Origin: Sipunculus nudus
Lineage: Eukaryota; Annelida; Sipuncula; Golfingiida; Sipunculidae
Assembly: GCA_026874595.1 (NCBI GenBank)
Contig: CM049318.1
Span: forward strand, 11,265,241-11,329,240
Direction: 5' to 3'
DNA length: 64,000 nt
The translations under genes were made by a program, and so were the position numbers. Below the pieces are notes generated by a model. It saw nothing but the letters and a program-made list of their open reading frames with translations, was not told where the DNA came from and ran no database searches. The stretch's first letter is position 1. Each line of letters begins with the position of its first letter. Below, piece after piece: positions 59,139 to 64,000 of this stretch.

Positions 59139-62100
59139 GTGAGTTGTGTATTTAGGGCTTATCCAAGCTGTATTCATTATAACAGATGGCAGGGTCTTTT
59201 TGAACTGTTTAAGGACCAATCTTGACCATGACCTTATAGGTTCAACAACTTTCAGGCTAAGACCAGTGTATTTATATTATACAATAACACTTTTTTGATA
59301 TTCAGTAAATGAGTACCTAAATGTTTTATCATGTCCCATAACCAAATCTATGGTTTAGGTAAGCTTGGTGCACCAGTGATCAATTGGTTTTCTGTATTCT
59401 TTTGAGAATGAATTGTGCTGGTCTCTTGAAGCACACTCACACACAGAATCAATTTCAGCAGATAAAGACTTTAAAACATATATCTGCAGCATGAGATTGT
59501 ATACACATTAGACGAAAATATGTATTGCACAAACTCTGGGATAATATTTACTTCATTACTTACATATTTATTACTTACAAGGCTTCCTTGTTAGGACCCT
59601 GCCTACGTGTCAGGTATCTAATGATCCAAGGTTGTATACAGATAAACTGGCAGGTTTTGCCACTTGACATATCACAGGGAATTCATGCAGAGAAACATCA
59701 TGTACATAAGTGAGGTCTCTGACCTACTGCGACATGCTGGGAACAATGTACTATCGTAACTGTCTTCAGCCTGTAGTTTCATGGAGAAACTGCTTGGTAT
59801 AAACATACCAGGATTTGATGGGTCCCTAAACAGCAGATGTGTGATTTATTATAAAGACGGGCGCCTTCGAGGAAAGTTAATCTAATGGTAGTATTTCTTT
59901 ATTTCCTGTTGTATTAATTTGAACACATGCAAAAATATGTATTTTATTATTCAGTACTGGTAACATAATAGCAATCTGGACAGATTTAATACTTTGCATC
60001 CAAGTTTAGTCCTGATATGATTGGAGCAATTTTCAATCCGTCAGACTTTCACCATGAACAGGTCTCCCTCTGCCAAGACTCGACTCACTCCGCTTGGTCC
60101 TTCTGGTATTCCAGGGTGATACCATGATTTCAGATTAAATTGCCAATAAACTGTAGGACAAGGGAAAATGGTCTTTACTGACATATTTCAGCTGCTGGAA
60201 CTTGCAGCACCACTCAGTAAGTCTAATTAGTATTTGTATCTTAGGAATGTTCATTTCAGTTACAATAATTGTATTTTAATATCTGTACTATCGGAACAAT
60301 GTATCCAATCAGTAACTTGAGCGGTCTTAATTTTAGCTCACGCGTAATCTATACCACCATTACATCAATTTTCTTCATAATCTTTATGAAAAAAAGTTGT
60401 TTAAAAAAATATTGTGCCCTTCACCAGTTAACATTTAATTGCCTTGGGTTTATCATTTACCAAATAACCTCATGGCTACGGGGCACTGGAAAATTGTGGA
60501 TTCATTTAAATGAACTTGCAGTCATGTTTGATTCCAGGAATTAAATAAAGATTGTTACATTGTTCTCAGTAACAAGCTAACTTCCTATTTTGAAAGCCTG
60601 AACCTTATAACTTCAGATTAATATCCTATCAGGTTGCATGAGTGCCATAACAATCAATTTTCCTCTGCTAACCTTGATCACATGCTGTGGTCTATGAATC
60701 AACTCGGTCACCTGAATGAGGTTTAGGAATGAACAATACTTAAGAATTTTTTAAAATTTTATAAACCACTTTGTGGTTGACATTATTGGACATTTGAAAT
60801 GTGGTTTTCGAATATTGTGGAGAGAATTTAGCACTTTCATGAGGATGAATCCATGTGACTTTTTTAAAATACCACTGTTGGTCAGTGGAGCTTACTGATC
60901 ATGAAGGTCATCAGACCTGAGCTTTCAACTGAATTGAATTGGAATTGAATTGGAATTGAATTGGAATTTGTATGAATTAGAATTAAACTTAACTGATTTG
61001 AAAGTAATATAAATGAAATAAATTGGTTTTGAATAAGAGTTTTTCTTTTAAGTTTAAGCCTCCCCTTTATGTAAGAGTTGCTCATGAGAAGTTATTCTGA
61101 ACTTGTATTTGTTCACTTTGTGGATGAGCTGTGCAGTGATGAGCTAAAGGCAAACACAGGTACCTCTAAATTCACAACATGTTAGAAAAACAATGGTGAA
61201 CAGCTGAAATATTGCTCAATATCTGTCACTGCATTTTGTGTATCAGCAGGTATGTTCGCCAAAGAAATGCCTTGTTTTACAAAGATTATTACCTTTTTAA
61301 TTTTCAAATTGCAGATTAAATTAAAGTTAATAAAAATGAGTTAAATTTGAATTTAGATGTTTCTTAAGACTTAGCTATTTTGGATTGACTTGGAATTCAA
61401 ATTTTATTTAAATTCTTGAATTGGAATTTAACCTGAAACTATGGATTAGGTATTTATTATATTATTTATACAACAGATTTCTGTCTTTATCTTTACCCTA
61501 AAGAAGACAAAAACCTCAAAACCAGTAAAATGGAAAATATAAATATTTCCTTGAAATGGCAAGAAAATTAAGCCTAACAGTGTAACAGTCCAACCAGTAA
61601 ACTTGTATCAAATGATGGGTGGGTGATGTACACTCCCAGACAAAACGTCAAAATCTTTCATCCAAAAGAAGACAGTCAGGAAAATGTAAAAGACAAATAC
61701 CATGAAACAGCAAAGGAAATGAAGGCTAATAAGGATGTCTACTTGAACCATTGTGTCTGGGTGGGAGGAGATGATGGCATTTGTCTGCTGGGTTTTGCTG
61801 ACAGCGTGTAAAAAGGGAAGCTATGCTTTATGTTCCCTAGGAGCCATCCTGAAAAAAAAAAACATCAGGGAAAACCATGAAATTGGTTTCTCCCTTTCCA
61901 TGCAGGGAAAGGTCAGGAAATTCAATGAAAAAAAAAAAAACAAATCAGGGAATGGTCAGTAAGTATGATTTTATAGTGTAGAAATTACCTGATATTGACA
62001 AGAATCATCCTGACCATTTCAAAAATCATCAGAGAAATATCATGGAATATATTTATCATCAAACGCTGGGAACCCTACATCATTACACCTTGATATACAT

Positions 62101-64000
62101 GTCAAGGTATGAAGGACTAACTTTATATATTTGGTATTTAAAGTGATTTGTTGTTCGTGTATCCACCTTTTAAGATTGCTATATGAAAGATCAGGTGGGA
62201 CAATGCTTGCTGTAATTTATTAAACTTTAAACCTGTAAAGCTTTAACATTAAACCTGTTAAAAAAAGTTGCTGTCCCCCTGGGGTTAGTCACACGGAGTA
62301 TTGTCCACTTACCATACATGTTGCAGGGACAGTGTAGACGAGGCAAAGGATCATGCATGCCCTCTTTTTTACCTAAAATGTCATGGAATAGAATAATATG
62401 TGCTTTATGCCCAAAAGCAGCTCTGGATTTTACATCTTGCACTGTTTTAAATGTTTTCTGTCATTCACATCTCAATGTGAGAGTCATGTCAAGTCCACCA
62501 GTACATGTCAGGGTGTCGAGAGCCTAATTTTATAAGATCTCTTATCTGTCCCTGTGTTGATGAAAATGTTGAATGAATAAATGTAGAAGAGTTTGATTGC
62601 TGAATTTTATGTAGATGAAAACTTTTGGAAAGACCTTCAAAATGAAATCCAAACATTTTGTGGAAACCCTGATTTATTAATACTGTTCCTTTGTCTTTTA
62701 AACAAATATATTTAAAGGTACACAAAATTAAAAGACAAAATATAGATTTGAACTTTTCATATATTTGAAAAATCTAATGTTATTAACTTGCACTTGAATT
62801 TTCTTATATAAGTTTATACTTGATTCAATATTTTTTTAATCATGGTTTGTATATTTGTTCAAGACATAGTTTCTAATTCAGCTCAGATTGATAAATACAG
62901 TTTTCCTACATAAAACATTTCTTGTATACATATTTGAGCTGTCAATTAAAAGAGAATTTTCATTTCCTGATTTTGCAGACAATGATATGTTTACTATGTG
63001 TTAGCTATATGGGTGATAGTTCGTCTTGTGAAAGCCAGCCCCATTTATCTCTAATATTCAAGATAGCCTAATTACCAAAGTTTGCATACAAATAATTGAG
63101 TAATTATCAGATATGCCAGCAGAAGTTCCTATACTCATGTAATGTTCTACATGTTATATTTGCACAAATGACGCAAGTTTCCCCTGCTTTTGTTGACACA
63201 TTTATTTGACCTGCTTGTGGTTAATTTAGACTTCAGCAGTAAACAGGTTGATGAGGAAATACTTCACAAAAACCATTTCCTCCCAACCTACTTTTTTGAT
63301 AAACATTTCCTGTTTGCACATTTATAAGGAGCACTTGGCTGATCAACAATAAACGATCGCCTGGCTTACTGAACCAAAACTGAACCATAATGTGAATTAG
63401 GGACAGACCATAACACTACAAGGTGATAATTAAACCATACTTACATACTTGTTCTCCCATGTGTCGCTGGTTAATTTTTTTTGTATAAGTTTACTTTTGT
63501 ATTAGTATACTTTTGTATTTGACTCTGGTGTGATCTGTAGTACACTTCTGAGACAAATTTCTGGAATCATAAGGTCATCAGAAATGATGATGTGCATTAA
63601 AACTTGCTGAAAGATTTTATCAGAACATTAAATGAAAACAAATAGCTTTGCGAACATTCTGGTGAATGTGCATGGCAATAAATTACCAAATAGCCCCAGT
63701 GCATGTTGTATGAATGTTTTCATCCTTTCTGTCTCCTTCTCCTATATAATAATGATAATAGATTTTAAGTGTAGGAAGGCAAAGCAATGTTGCTGACAAG
63801 TGGAGTTTGCATTTGTTTGACATATTAGGTAAGCAAAATATTGCTGCATTAACATTAGACACTTGTAACCTTTTAAGTGATTTAAATAGGGATATATCAT
63901 TAGGAATCTTATATGTGCCTTGGTTAAAAAAGATGGGTCCCAAAGACTTCATGTGTACTGGCACATTGCATGTAGATCGGCCGTGTGTGAAGGGCGGTCC
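59139..64000. other. Mostly unique non-coding stretch to the window end
   Basis: No supported exon. A 21-codon frame from the ATG at 60054 (MNRSPSAKTRLTPLGPSGIPG) has coding-like composition but stops at 60117 with only a weak donor nearby. A small 11-bp tandem repeat is at 60930-60968. A-rich runs lie near 61852-61862 and 61928-61941. No transposon ends were recognised, in contrast to the preceding 20 kb. Confidence 0.4.
60930..60968. repeat. 11-bp GGAATTGAATT tandem repeat
   Basis: About three and a half copies of GGAATTGAATT, with loosely related GAATT motifs continuing to about 60985 and again at 61385-61430. Confidence 0.85.

Noticed and set aside
60054-60119. Short plus-strand frame MNRSPSAKTRLTPLGPSGIPG
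   Set aside because: Coding-like composition, but it ends in a stop with only a weak GTGATA donor. There is not enough to call an exon.

Overview
This is AT-rich, intron- and repeat-dominated animal DNA with no bacterial features. There is no operon, no ribosome-binding site, and no open frame above about 127 codons. The style of the repeats suggests a mollusc, most likely a bivalve: short elements beginning with a hairpin, GTCC microsatellites, internal 130-340 bp tandem units, and many Tc1/mariner-like MITEs. That assignment is an inference from sequence style, not from a database match.

One protein-coding gene is supported, on the + strand. Its first coding exon is at 40052-40187 (Met start, 45 codons plus one base, consensus GTAAGT donor). 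A second exon is at 56822-57064 (polypyrimidine tract plus AG acceptor, 81 codon-equivalents, consensus GTAAGT donor). Both the donor of the first exon and the acceptor of the second are phase 1, so the two can join directly across a 16.6 kb intron. Exon 2 is phase 1-1, so it could be skipped without changing frame. The protein is not recognised. Its N-terminus has a proline/basic patch, and exon 2 encodes an acidic helix-like stretch followed by a serine-rich, probably disordered segment. A weaker downstream exon candidate sits at 59081-59138.

The rest is mostly transposon sequence. Layout: 1-7162 mostly unique intergenic or intronic DNA with one MITE and one perfect 25-bp-arm hairpin; 7163-8760 element K; 12167-14611 element A; 16267-28963 a nest of elements in which E (23154-27989) lies inside D (18976-28224), perhaps all inside B; 29060-29949 element G; 35981-37585 two MITEs, one hosting an 18-copy minisatellite; 40188-56821 intron 1, holding F with A2 nested in it, a 32-bp minisatellite, two CRE palindromes, element H inside a 31-bp minisatellite, and elements J1/J2; 57396-58849 element I; 58850-64000 largely unique.

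The main observation is that these elements form at least three end-families with one architecture. A 5' hairpin is followed by internal tandem units. A 3' copy of the 5' hairpin's left arm in inverted orientation then precedes a 3' hairpin and a short fixed tail (ATTCTAGTT-like or CACTTGTTT). This is the asymmetric-terminal-repeat plan of Helentron/Helitron2-type rolling-circle elements and their non-autonomous derivatives. Across families with different ends, the internal units share a module in which ATATCTC and the 12-bp palindrome GGTGGCGCCACC lie a constant 81-84 bp apart. No Rep/helicase or other transposase gene is present, so every copy here looks non-autonomous.
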